Shown: positions 30,487 through 38,740 of the stretch, one piece after another
Numbering within the stretch: position 1 is the first letter of the stretch
Layout of the letters: every line of letters starts with the position of its first letter
Assembly (NCBI RefSeq): GCF_900156505.1
Contig: NZ_FTPR01000002.1
Location: 124,001-188,000, forward strand
Source of the DNA: Yoonia rosea
Lineage (GTDB): Bacteria > Pseudomonadota > Alphaproteobacteria > Rhodobacterales > Rhodobacteraceae
Reading direction: 5' to 3'
DNA length: 64,000 bases
The notes under the pieces: model-generated
Databases searched by the model: none
What the model saw: only the letters and a program-made list of their open reading frames with translations
What the model was told of the DNA's origin: nothing
Program-made: the position numbers and the translations under genes

Positions 30487-30516
30487 GTATTACGCGCCCA
30501 ATGACGGAGTGGATCA
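30487..30516 (-). promoter_or_regulatory. RpoE-type promoter for rpoE-chrR
   Basis: Reading the minus strand: TGATCC (30516-30511), an 18-base spacer, TAATAC (30492-30487). The -35 hexamer and spacing match what I know of RpoE (ECF11) promoters in R. sphaeroides. It lies 110 bases before the rpoE GTG and fits autoregulation. Confidence 0.7.
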
Positions 30517-30538
30517 CAACAGAGGTGCTTTTTTGTGA

Positions 30539-30568
30539 TGATCCATGTAAGTGGCAGCGACGTAACAA
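30539..30568 (+). promoter_or_regulatory. RpoE-type promoter for the flavin amine oxidase operon
   Basis: TGATCC (30539-30544), 18 bases, TAACAA (30563-30568), 39 bases before the ATG at 30608. Same hexamer and identical spacing as the opposing rpoE promoter, with a 22-base gap between the two -35 elements. Confidence 0.7.
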
Positions 30569-30607
30569 CAATAAGAAACGATCAAGCGAAACTGGAGCCC
30601 CCCACCC

Positions 30608-31906
30608 ATGCCATTCGAAACCGGGACGATCGCGCCCAAGAAAATTGCGGTCATTGGTGCCGGTATTTCGGGAATGGGCGCTGCACATGCGCTCGCACAA
30701 AACCACCAAGTTGTGTTGTATGAAGCAGAGGGGCGTCTTGGCGGCCATGCACGCACACGGATGGCGGGCAAGAACGGCGATCAGGCTGTGGATACGGGCT
30801 TTATCGTTTTCAACTATGCCAATTACCCACATCTGACAAAGCTGTTCGGCGACCTCGATGTGCCGGTTACAAAAAGCAACATGAGCTTTGGCGCATCGTT
30901 CAGCGGAGGCCGCATGGAATATGGCCTTGCCAGCATGAACGCGCTCTTCGCCCAGCGCAGCAATATCGCAAGCCCGCGCTTTTTACGCATGGTCCGCGAT
31001 ATTCTGAAATTCAACGCGAAAGGCCTCGAGGCAAGTCAGGATGAGACGCTGACCATCGGCCAGTTGTTGAAGAAACTGAAACTCAGCGATTATTTCCGCG
31101 ATCATTATCTGCTGCCATTTTCGGGCGCGATCTGGTCGACCCCGAAAGAAAAGATTCTCGATTTTCCTGCCTATGCAATGATGAAGTTTTTTGACAACCA
31201 CGCACTTCTCAGCGCAACGGGCCAGCACCAGTGGTACACGGTTGATGGCGGGTCGCGTGAATATGTCACGCGGCTTGGGGCGGATATGATGAAACGCGGT
31301 GTTGAAACCCGTCTCGGCGCGCCAATTGATGCGGTACGCCGCACGCAGGCTGGTGCCGAAGTCAAAACAGATGGCGCGGAATGGGAGGCCTTTGACGAGG
31401 TGGTCTTTGCCACCCATTCCGACGATACGCTGGCGATGCTGTCGGACGCCACAGCCATTGAGCAATCTGTGCTCGGCGCGGTGCGGTATCAAGCCAACAA
31501 GGTGGTTCTGCACTCTGATACATCCATCATGCCCAAGCGCCGTCAGGTCTGGTCGTCGTGGATCTATTCCGAGGATGCCCAGCGCACCGATACCGAGATC
31601 AACTTGACCTACTGGATGAATTCGCTGCAGCCTTGGCTGAAAGCCGAGGAGATGATGGTCACTCTGAACAGCAATCGTCCGATCAAGGAAGAACTGATCT
31701 GGGACGAAGTCACACTGCGCCACCCCGTCTATGATCTTGAAGCGATTGCCGCACAGGACGCGGCGGCGGCGATGAACGGCGCGAACCGGACGTGGTTTTG
31801 CGGTGCATGGATGAAGAACGGGTTCCATGAGGATGGCCTGTCGAGCGCCTTGGATGTCGTGCGCTCACTCGACGCGCGTGCGCGGATGAACGTCGCGGCG
31901 GAGTGA
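30608..31906 (+). CDS. FAD-dependent amine-oxidase-family protein of the RpoE regulon
   Basis: 432 residues. The FAD-binding Rossmann motif is IGAGISGMGAAHAL (residues about 15-28), followed by the EAEGRLGGHARTR segment. The C-terminal FAD contact GAWMKNGFHEDGLSSALDVV is present. Gene order with the next four genes matches the RpoE-dependent operon RSP1091 to RSP1087 of R. sphaeroides, in which this protein corresponds to RSP1091. That operon has been linked to fatty-acid modification and to full ChrR response to singlet oxygen. The likely substrate is therefore a methylated or unsaturated membrane acyl chain, an inference from synteny. GGAG lies upstream of the ATG. Confidence 0.9.
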   Translation: MPFETGTIAPKKIAVIGAGISGMGAAHALAQNHQVVLYEAEGRLGGHARTRMAGKNGDQAVDTGFIVFNYANYPHLTKLFGDLDVPVTKSNMSFGASFSGGRMEYGLASMNALFAQRSNIASPRFLRMVRDILKFNAKGLEASQDETLTIGQLLKKLKLSDYFRDHYLLPFSGAIWSTPKEKILDFPAYAMMKFFDNHALLSATGQHQWYTVDGGSREYVTRLGADMMKRGVETRLGAPIDAVRRTQAGAEVKTDGAEWEAFDEVVFATHSDDTLAMLSDATAIEQSVLGAVRYQANKVVLHSDTSIMPKRRQVWSSWIYSEDAQRTDTEINLTYWMNSLQPWLKAEEMMVTLNSNRPIKEELIWDEVTLRHPVYDLEAIAAQDAAAAMNGANRTWFCGAWMKNGFHEDGLSSALDVVRSLDARARMNVAAE

Positions 31907-32661
31907 CATCCACCGTTCAACATATCGCAGCTGAGACCTACCACGGACGGCGGGGGGCGGTAAAAAACGCCTTTCGCTATTCGATCGACTATGTGTTGCT
32001 GGACGCGGAGGCCGAACTGGCAACCCCGACCCTGTTTTCGCGCAATGCAGGCAACCTGATGTCACTGCATGACAATGATCATGGTGGCGCATCCAAGGCC
32101 GGTGTCGGAGCCGCGTGGGTGCGGAACGTGCTTTCAGCTTATGAGATAGAGGATGCTGTACGTATTGAACTTCTCGCTCAGCCCCGCGTTCTGGGTCATG
32201 TGTTCAACCCTGTTTCCTTCTGGCTTTGCTATGATGCGGATGACGCGCTGACCACAGTGATTGCCGAGGTGACAAATACCTTTGGCGATCGCCATTCCTA
32301 CTTGTGTCGTCATGCGGACGGCCGTGCGATCACCAAGGACGAAACACTGTCGGCACAAAAACTGATGCATGTCTCGCCGTTCCAGCCAATCGAGGGCGGC
32401 TATACGTTTCGTTTTGATATGCAGCCTGACGCGATTGGCATCTGGATTGATTATTCACGCGGCAACGGCGGGCTGATTGCCACGCTGACAGGGCCACGCA
32501 AACCCATCACCAATACAGCGATCATCAAGGCGGCGCTCCGGCGACCCTTCGGGTCTCGTCGCGTGCTGGCACTCATCCATTGGCAGGCGGTCAAACTCTG
32601 GTGGAAAGGTGCAACGTTCCGGTCGCAGCCCGAACCACCCGCCGACGAGGTGAGCCGGTGA
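31903..32661 (+). CDS. DUF1365 protein
   Basis: 252 residues, GTG start overlapping the upstream TGA (GTGA). The DUF1365 core contains YHGRRGAVKNAFRYSIDYVLLD, LAQPRVLGHVFNPVSFWLCYD and EVTNTFGDRHSYLC, then MHVSPFQPIEGGYTFRF. The family is almost always next to an FAD amine oxidase and a Cfa-like methyltransferase in fatty-acid-modifying clusters; here it corresponds to RSP1090. The role is probably acyl-chain modification of phospholipid. No signal peptide; possibly a peripheral membrane protein. The exact reaction is not known to me. Confidence 0.88.
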   Translation: MTSTVQHIAAETYHGRRGAVKNAFRYSIDYVLLDAEAELATPTLFSRNAGNLMSLHDNDHGGASKAGVGAAWVRNVLSAYEIEDAVRIELLAQPRVLGHVFNPVSFWLCYDADDALTTVIAEVTNTFGDRHSYLCRHADGRAITKDETLSAQKLMHVSPFQPIEGGYTFRFDMQPDAIGIWIDYSRGNGGLIATLTGPRKPITNTAIIKAALRRPFGSRRVLALIHWQAVKLWWKGATFRSQPEPPADEVSR

Positions 32662-33884
32662 AGGCGCTAACCGACCGCCTTCCCGCCTATTCGCTTTTCG
32701 CTGCCGTTCTCGCGGGTGCAGGCCTGCCGATCTATATATATGCGCCGAAATATTACGCCGACACCTATGGTGTCAGCCTTGCCGCACTCGGCACGCTGTT
32801 ATTCGTGATGCGCCTTTTCGACATGATCCAGGACCCTGTTCTGGGCTGGCTCAGCGAACGGCTGACAAGCGCCAAGAAGCTGGTGATCACGCTGACGGCG
32901 GGTGTCATGGCGCTGTCGATGATAGGGCTTTTTGCGGTGGCGCCGCCGATCAATCCACTTTGGTGGTTCGCGATCACGGTGACAGGGCTCTTTACGGCAT
33001 TCAGCTTCCTCACGATCAATTTCTACGCCCAAGGCGTCAGCAAAGCCGGCAGTGGCCCGCAAGGCCATGTGCGGCTGGCCGCGTGGCGCGAAAGCGGGGC
33101 GTTGATCGGTGTCTGCATAGCCGCCGTCGTACCCACCGTGTTGATCGGTGTGGTGGCCGATCCTTTCGCGGCCTTCGCCTACGGCTTCACCGCGCTCACC
33201 GTGGCCGCCGCCATCTTTATGTGGCCCGAGTGGAAGGAAAGGGTCAGTCAGGAACCATCGCAGATCGGTGAAATCATTCGCGACAAAACGGCACGCAAGT
33301 TGCTTGTTTTGGCCTTGGTGAATGCCACCCCCCTCGCTGTTTCTTCGACACTTTTTCTCTTTTATGTCGAGAGCAAACTGGGCGCGGTAGGCTGGGAAGG
33401 GCCCCTTCTGGTCCTGTTTTTCCTCGCCGCCGCGGTCTCTTCCCCCGTTTGGTCAGCGCTCGCGCGGCGCTTCTCGCCCAAACCCGTTTTGCTGGCCGCC
33501 ATGGTGCTTGCCGTCGCTTCATTTGGTTACACCCTCACTTTATCGCCCGGTGATGTGATCCCTTTCGCGGTTATCTGCGTACTAAGTGGAGCAAGCATCG
33601 GCGCAGACCTTACTTTGCTGCCCGCGATGTTTGCGAAACGTATGGCTGCCATCTCGCCAAATGGCGGACAGGGATTTGGCCTATGGAATTTGGTGAACAA
33701 GTTCACGCTTGCCTTCGCCGCGGTGGTTTTGCTGCCGCTACTTGAACGATCCGGTTTTCAGGCCGGGGCAACCGATTTGCCCGCTGAAGCCATCACGATG
33801 CTGACGGTGCTCTATGCACTGGTGCCATCGCTATTGAAAATTTTGGCAATCGGTTTGCTGGTTGCCACAAGACTTGAGGACTAA
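32658..33884 (+). CDS. MFS transporter (GPH-like) of the RpoE regulon operon
   Basis: 408 residues from GTG 32658, which overlaps the DUF1365 stop. Earlier in-frame codons lie within DUF1365. About twelve membrane helices, with the glycoside-pentoside-hexuronide-type motif FVMRLFDMIQDPVLGWLSERLTSAKK near residues 50-75. Corresponds to RSP1089. Cargo unknown; by context it may move a lipid or fatty-acid derivative. Tightly coupled to its neighbours. Confidence 0.86.
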   Translation: MKALTDRLPAYSLFAAVLAGAGLPIYIYAPKYYADTYGVSLAALGTLLFVMRLFDMIQDPVLGWLSERLTSAKKLVITLTAGVMALSMIGLFAVAPPINPLWWFAITVTGLFTAFSFLTINFYAQGVSKAGSGPQGHVRLAAWRESGALIGVCIAAVVPTVLIGVVADPFAAFAYGFTALTVAAAIFMWPEWKERVSQEPSQIGEIIRDKTARKLLVLALVNATPLAVSSTLFLFYVESKLGAVGWEGPLLVLFFLAAAVSSPVWSALARRFSPKPVLLAAMVLAVASFGYTLTLSPGDVIPFAVICVLSGASIGADLTLLPAMFAKRMAAISPNGGQGFGLWNLVNKFTLAFAAVVLLPLLERSGFQAGATDLPAEAITMLTVLYALVPSLLKILAIGLLVATRLED

Positions 33885-33887
33885 ACG

Positions 33888-34460
33888 ATGTCGTTTATGA
33901 CCTACATTCTGATCGGTGCAGCCTTGATGGCCATCGCCGTGTTCCTGCGAGAGCGTTACGTGTCGTTCTGGGCGCAGAAAACTGATGATTACGCCGACGG
34001 CCCGATCTTTGATATCCGCGAACGATTCAACGGACCGATTGTCTGCGAAGGTGTGATCTACGGGCCAACCGGCCGCGTATCATCGCGTTTCGTAGCGGAT
34101 TTTGAGGCCTCGTGGAACGGCAATATCGGAACCATGAAAGAGGTCTTTCATTACGACAGTGGACAGGTGCAAGAGCGCGAATGGACACTGACCCTTGGCA
34201 ATGACGGGTCGATCAAGGCTGACGCGCCTGATCTCGTCGGTTCCGGTTTTGGTGCGCAGAAAGGCTCTGCCGTTTCGCTGAACTACCGCATCAAACTGAC
34301 CGAAGAGGCAGGCGGGCATGCACTTGATGTCACCGACTGGATGTATCTGATGGCCAACGGGTCAATCATGAACCGCAGCCAGTTCCGCAAGTTCGGGATC
34401 AAAGTGGCCGAACTCGTCGCCACCATGCGCCCCAAAGGCAAAGCCTACGCAGGAGAATAA
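33888..34460 (+). CDS. DUF3833 protein
   Basis: 190 residues. An N-terminal membrane helix (about 4-20, MTYILIGAALMAIAVFL) anchors a beta-rich domain with FNGPIVCEGVIYGPTGRVSSRF, HYDSGQVQEREWTLTL and DVTDWMYLMANGSIMNRSQF. DUF3833 is a lipocalin-like family often near acyl modification genes. Corresponds to RSP1088. Function unknown. Three bases after the MFS gene. Confidence 0.8.
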   Translation: MSFMTYILIGAALMAIAVFLRERYVSFWAQKTDDYADGPIFDIRERFNGPIVCEGVIYGPTGRVSSRFVADFEASWNGNIGTMKEVFHYDSGQVQEREWTLTLGNDGSIKADAPDLVGSGFGAQKGSAVSLNYRIKLTEEAGGHALDVTDWMYLMANGSIMNRSQFRKFGIKVAELVATMRPKGKAYAGE

Positions 34461-34462
34461 TT

Positions 34463-35200
34463 GTGAAAAACTGGCAAGGAAAACGATACTGGCTTGTAGG
34501 CGCAAGCGAGGGGTTGGGACGCGAAGTGGCGTTCTGCCTGAGCCGCGCAGGGGCCGAGGTGATCGTGTCTGCCAGATCAGAGGACCGGTTGAAGGAATTG
34601 GTCGCAGAGCTTCCCGGTAAAGCCTCTTATATCAATGTAGATGTCGCCGACCGCGCCGCGGTTGAGGCCGCCGCCAAAGAAGCAGGCGAGATTGATGGCG
34701 TTGTCTATCTCGCTGGCGTCTACTGGCCGATGAAGGCCCAGGACTGGGACAATGAGAAGGCGGACATGATGGGCGAGGTCAACTTCCTCGGCGCATCGCG
34801 TGTCGTCGGCGCGGTTATCAAGGATATGGTCGCGAAAGAGGCGGGGCACATTGTACTGGTCGGCTCGCTCTCGGGCTTCCGCGGGTTGCCCGGTGCGATC
34901 GGGTATTCTGCTTCAAAAGCAGGCCTGATGTCTTTGGCGGAATCAATGCAGGCCGATCTGCGCACCTCTCCAATTGAAGTGCAGTTGATCAACCCCGGCT
35001 TCATCAAGACCCGCCTGACCGACAAGAACGACTTTACCATGCCATTCATCATGTCGCCAGAAGATGCAGCCAAAGAGGTGTTCGAGCATATGAACACAGA
35101 AAACTTCAAGAAAAGCTTTCCCATGCTCTTCTCTTGGGTCTTCCGTTTGTCGCAATTCATGCCGGATTGGATGTATTATCGGTTGTTCGGGTCCAAGTAG
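34463..35200 (+). CDS. Short-chain dehydrogenase of the RpoE regulon operon
   Basis: 245 residues, GTG start with AGGAGA upstream. Rossmann motif GASEGLGR (13-20), Ser near 135, Y148 and K152 (YSASKAG). The basic residue after strand 2 (SARSEDRL) favours NADP. Corresponds to RSP1087. A C-terminal amphipathic tail (RLSQFMPDWMYYRLFG) suggests membrane association. Last gene of the operon; 6 bases separate its stop from the convergent alkB-like gene. Confidence 0.87.
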   Translation: MKNWQGKRYWLVGASEGLGREVAFCLSRAGAEVIVSARSEDRLKELVAELPGKASYINVDVADRAAVEAAAKEAGEIDGVVYLAGVYWPMKAQDWDNEKADMMGEVNFLGASRVVGAVIKDMVAKEAGHIVLVGSLSGFRGLPGAIGYSASKAGLMSLAESMQADLRTSPIEVQLINPGFIKTRLTDKNDFTMPFIMSPEDAAKEVFEHMNTENFKKSFPMLFSWVFRLSQFMPDWMYYRLFGSK

Positions 35201-35206
35201 TCCCGA

Positions 35207-36349
35207 TTACCGCGGCATCGGATTGGTGGCGTTCTTGTAGGGTTTCCAGTTCCTGATCTCTGGATAATACCGCTGGCGCCAGTCCTTGACGCGTGGGTTC
35301 ATGACCTTGCGCCATGCAGGCGGGACCAGCGCGATCATCGTCATCAGCGGATAACCATAGGGCAGTTGCGGCGCCTCATCGTCATCGTAGGTCTGAAGTA
35401 ACGGAAACCGCCGGTTGGGTTTGTAGTGGTGATCAGAGTGCCGCTGGAGATTGATCAGCAGCCAGTTGGAGGCCCGCTGAGATGCATTCCATGAATGCCT
35501 TGGCAGCACGTGTTCATATTTGCCATCGCCCAAGTGTTTGCGTGTGAGCCCGTAGTGTTCCACATAGTCGACCAACTCGAGCTGGAAGACAGCCCAGAAC
35601 GCCTGTGTTGCGAACAGGAACACGCCCCACCAACCGCCGATGCCCCATGCAAGCAGGATAAAACCGGCTTCGAGCGCCCAATACCGCCAGAACGGGTTGG
35701 ACCGATGAAACCAGGGCAATTCCTTGCGCGCCAACATCGCCTTCTCGGCTTTGAAGGATGATACAAGTGATTGGTAAAGCACGCGCGGGAAGAAACGATA
35801 GAAGCTTTCACCGTAGCGCGCGGTCACCGGATCGCGTGGCGTCCCGATATAGCGGTGGTGAACCAGCAGATGTTCGGACCGGAAATGCGCATACAGCACC
35901 GATGACAAAAGAATATCGGCCATCCACCGTTCCAGTTTGGGCTTTTGGTGCATCAATTCATGCGCATAGGTGATCCCGATTGTGCCGGACAGAATGCCAA
36001 GTGCTGCAAAAAGCAACCACTCTTCAAACCTGCTCAGATGACCGGATTGGACCACATAGAGCATGATCCAGAAGAGTGTAACAAGTTGGATCGGTGCCCA
36101 TAGAAGCGTGATCAAGCGATACCAAAACAGCTCGCCTTCGGGCGTTTCAACATCCGGGTTTTGCGTGTTCAGCCCTGCGAAATAGTCCAGAGCCGTAAAA
36201 AGATACCATGTCGACAATGGTAAAAGAGCAATTGCCCAGCCTCCCTGAATCGCTGCAAAAACTGCGAGTGGCACCAAACCAAGCGACAACCAGAATGGAA
36301 GCGCGCTTGGTAGCTTTCCGATCTTCAAGTCTGCGGGGCTGTTTGCCAT
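35207..36349 (-). CDS. AlkB-type integral membrane di-iron monooxygenase
   Basis: 380 residues with about six membrane helices. The histidine boxes of the alkane hydroxylase/membrane desaturase superfamily are visible: HELMH, HLLVHHRY and LQRHSDHH, plus the AlkB-specific YVEHYGLTR motif. The family inserts oxygen at terminal methyl groups of alkanes or acts on fatty acyl chains. No rubredoxin gene is adjacent. It converges on the RpoE operon, which may or may not be meaningful. ATG 36349. Confidence 0.85.
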   Translation of the reverse strand: MANSPADLKIGKLPSALPFWLSLGLVPLAVFAAIQGGWAIALLPLSTWYLFTALDYFAGLNTQNPDVETPEGELFWYRLITLLWAPIQLVTLFWIMLYVVQSGHLSRFEEWLLFAALGILSGTIGITYAHELMHQKPKLERWMADILLSSVLYAHFRSEHLLVHHRYIGTPRDPVTARYGESFYRFFPRVLYQSLVSSFKAEKAMLARKELPWFHRSNPFWRYWALEAGFILLAWGIGGWWGVFLFATQAFWAVFQLELVDYVEHYGLTRKHLGDGKYEHVLPRHSWNASQRASNWLLINLQRHSDHHYKPNRRFPLLQTYDDDEAPQLPYGYPLMTMIALVPPAWRKVMNPRVKDWRQRYYPEIRNWKPYKNATNPMPR

Positions 36350-36401
36350 TTCATGTCCAAAACTATGCGTACGAAAATACTAGGAGGGGCGGTTCTTTTT
36401 C

Positions 36402-37454
36402 TCAATCGTCGCGTAACGTCACACTGGCAAGATCAAACACCTTGCGCATCGCCGTCGGTAACGCAGTTGGGTTAAATTTGGCTTGAGACAGGAATTCACC
36501 GCGCAACGGCTGCGTCGCTGGACCCGTCCGCGCGACCATAATCTTAAGCCGCAAATGAAAATGCGTAAACGTATGCCGCGCCTCTTCGGTTAACTCTCTC
36601 CAATCGGCTGCGAACGGCGGCTGTGGTTCGGGGTTGTCACCCCACTCAGACCCCGGCCACCCCAGCATCCCGCCAAGCAAGCCGGTCTCCGGACGCGTCT
36701 CGAGCAGCCATGCCCCGTCGGTGCGGCGCGCCACATATACAATTCCGAATCGCGTGGGTGTCTTTTTCTTGGGCGTCTTCTTGGGCAGTTCCGCTGCGGT
36801 ACCGGCGATGCGCGCGGCACAATCATCACGCCACGGGCAAATGCCGCAAGCCGGACTGCGCGGCGTGCAAATCGTGGCGCCAAGATCCATTACAGCCTGC
36901 GCATAATCCCCTGGGCGTGTCTGGGGCGTCAGTTCCGCGGCCCGTGCAGTCAGTTCCGCCTTTGATCCGGGCAAGGGCGCGTGAATATCGTACAGGCGCG
37001 CCATGACACGCTCGACATTGCCATCGACCACGGTCTCGGGCCGGTCAAAGGCAATCGCAGCAACAGCCGCCGCTGTGTAGGGGCCAATGCCGGGCAGTTT
37101 TAGCAACTCTGCATAGGTATCGGGGAACACGCCGTCATAATCGGCAACCACTGCGCGGGCACATTTCAGCAAATTGCGGGCGCGGGCATAATACCCCAAA
37201 CCCGCCCAAGCGGCCATGACATCGGCATCATCAGCCGCCGCCAAATCCCGCACCGTGGGCCAGACTGTCATGAATTTGCGGTGATAATCACGCACCGCCG
37301 CAACAGTTGTCTGCTGCAACATGACCTCGGACATCCAGACGGCATAAGGATCAGGCAGGACACCCGCCTTACGATCGGCCGGGGCAACACGCCACGGCAT
37401 TTCACGCGCATGGGTGTCATACCATGCCAAAAGCTCTGCACTAAGGTCACGCAA
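36402..37454 (-). CDS. mutY: A/G-specific adenine glycosylase (TTG start)
   Basis: 350 residues. Removes adenine mispaired with 8-oxoguanine. Helix-hairpin-helix LPGIGPYTAAAV followed by catalytic Asp region VDGNVERVMARL. The [4Fe-4S] ligands are C-X6-C-X2-C-X5-C in CTPRSPACGICPWRDDC. C-terminal Nudix-like 8-oxoG recognition domain from about 230. An in-frame TAA lies 3 bases upstream of TTG 37454, and the next ATG falls at residue 19 inside the conserved MPWR element, so TTG must be the start. Confidence 0.96.
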   Translation of the reverse strand: MRDLSAELLAWYDTHAREMPWRVAPADRKAGVLPDPYAVWMSEVMLQQTTVAAVRDYHRKFMTVWPTVRDLAAADDADVMAAWAGLGYYARARNLLKCARAVVADYDGVFPDTYAELLKLPGIGPYTAAAVAAIAFDRPETVVDGNVERVMARLYDIHAPLPGSKAELTARAAELTPQTRPGDYAQAVMDLGATICTPRSPACGICPWRDDCAARIAGTAAELPKKTPKKKTPTRFGIVYVARRTDGAWLLETRPETGLLGGMLGWPGSEWGDNPEPQPPFAADWRELTEEARHTFTHFHLRLKIMVARTGPATQPLRGEFLSQAKFNPTALPTAMRKVFDLASVTLRDD

Positions 37455-37522
37455 TGTTTATTACCCGTTTCAAACCGCCCCGCAGACTTGGCGCGTCTTT
37501 CATCTTAGAGTAGGGCTTAGAC

Positions 37523-38041
37523 ATGAAAGAACCACGTCCTACCAGCACCACGCGCGGATTTTCCCGCGCGGCGACGTTGATGCAAGGCAAAGTGCGCAAA
37601 GCCAGCGAGGATCGCGGCTTTGCTGTGACCCGCCTTTTAACGCATTGGGCAGAGGTAGTGGGTCAAGCGACGGCACAAATCGCCACACCTGTGAACGTCA
37701 GCTACGGCAAGGGCGGCATGGGTGCGACGCTGACATTGCTGACAACAGGGGCGCAGGCCCCCATGTTGGAAATGCAAAAGGAGCAGATTCGCGAAAAGGT
37801 AAATGCCTGCTACGGCTACCGCGCTATTTCGCGGGTCCGGATCACACAGACAGCGCCAACGGGCTTTGCCGAAGGGCGCGTGGCCTTCGGGCACGCCCCA
37901 AAAGTCAGGAAAACACCTGATCCAGCCGTGCAAATGGCCGCAAAGGCCCTATCTGAAACAGTAGAAAACGAAAAACTGCGTGCAGCGCTGACGGCGCTGG
38001 GCGCAAATGTCTTAACAAAACAAAACTCGCATCAGAGGTAG
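37523..38041 (+). CDS. DUF721/DciA-like protein
   Basis: 172 residues. The N-terminal DUF721 domain (about 20-110; RGFAVTRLLTHWAEVVGQATAQIATPVNVSYG) matches the DciA family, which loads replicative helicase DnaB in bacteria lacking DnaC; a helicase-loader role is an inference. The C-terminal 50 residues are a charged tail. Divergent from mutY and two bases before the DsbA-like gene, so cotranscribed with it. Confidence 0.82.
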   Translation: MKEPRPTSTTRGFSRAATLMQGKVRKASEDRGFAVTRLLTHWAEVVGQATAQIATPVNVSYGKGGMGATLTLLTTGAQAPMLEMQKEQIREKVNACYGYRAISRVRITQTAPTGFAEGRVAFGHAPKVRKTPDPAVQMAAKALSETVENEKLRAALTALGANVLTKQNSHQR

Positions 38042-38043
38042 AT

Positions 38044-38709
38044 ATGAAACGTAGAACTCTTTTGGCCGCAGGTGGCAGTGCATTGGTCGCGCTGGGCGCT
38101 GGTTGGACACTGACACGGCCTGACCCTGCAACAGGGCTTTTGCCAGGGGCGGCCATGGCGCAGGGTACCGATGGTGCACTGCCTGAAGTGATCGAAATGG
38201 TTCTGGGCAATCCCGATGCACCGGTTGAGGTGATCGAATATGCCTCTTACACCTGCCCCCACTGTGCGTCGTTCCATGCCAACCAGTATCAGGCGCTGAA
38301 GGAAAACTATATCGACACAGGCCGTATTCGTTTTGTCTACCGCGAGGTCTATTTCGACCGTCCAGGCCTGTGGGCGTCAATGATTGCACGTTGCAACGAC
38401 ACGCCTGAGTTCTTCTTCGCCTTCTCAGAGCTGCTTTACACAGAGCAACGCAACTGGCTCGCCTCTGGTGATCCGGCCACAATCGTTGAAGAGTTGCGCC
38501 GCTTGGCCAAGACGGCAGGCATGGATGATGCGGCACTTGATGCCTGCCTCAGCGATGCGGCCAAGGCCGAGGCCTTGTTCACGTGGTATCAGGAAAATGC
38601 CGATCGTGACGGGATCACAGGCACGCCAAGCTTCCTGATTGACGGCCAGAAATATTCCAACATGGCCTATGACGAATTCGCTGCTATTCTGGACGGGAAG
38701 CTGGGCTAG
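38044..38709 (+). CDS. DsbA-family thiol:disulfide oxidoreductase
   Basis: 221 residues. The signal peptide begins KRRTLLAAGG, possibly a twin-arginine type. Mature thioredoxin fold with C71-P-H-C74 and the cis-Pro loop GTPSFLIDG. Predicted periplasmic. The CPHC pair is that of DsbA and DsbG-like enzymes that make or reshuffle disulfides. No cognate DsbB in the window. Follows the DUF721 gene by 2 bases. Confidence 0.92.
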   Translation: MKRRTLLAAGGSALVALGAGWTLTRPDPATGLLPGAAMAQGTDGALPEVIEMVLGNPDAPVEVIEYASYTCPHCASFHANQYQALKENYIDTGRIRFVYREVYFDRPGLWASMIARCNDTPEFFFAFSELLYTEQRNWLASGDPATIVEELRRLAKTAGMDDAALDACLSDAAKAEALFTWYQENADRDGITGTPSFLIDGQKYSNMAYDEFAAILDGKLG

Positions 38710-38740
38710 ATCAGCCCGCGCATGAACTGAAAGAATTGTA

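Noticed and set aside
30483..30836. Small frame across the RpoE promoter region on the plus strand
   Set aside because: Overlaps both the promoter elements and the amine oxidase start; composition is not protein-like.
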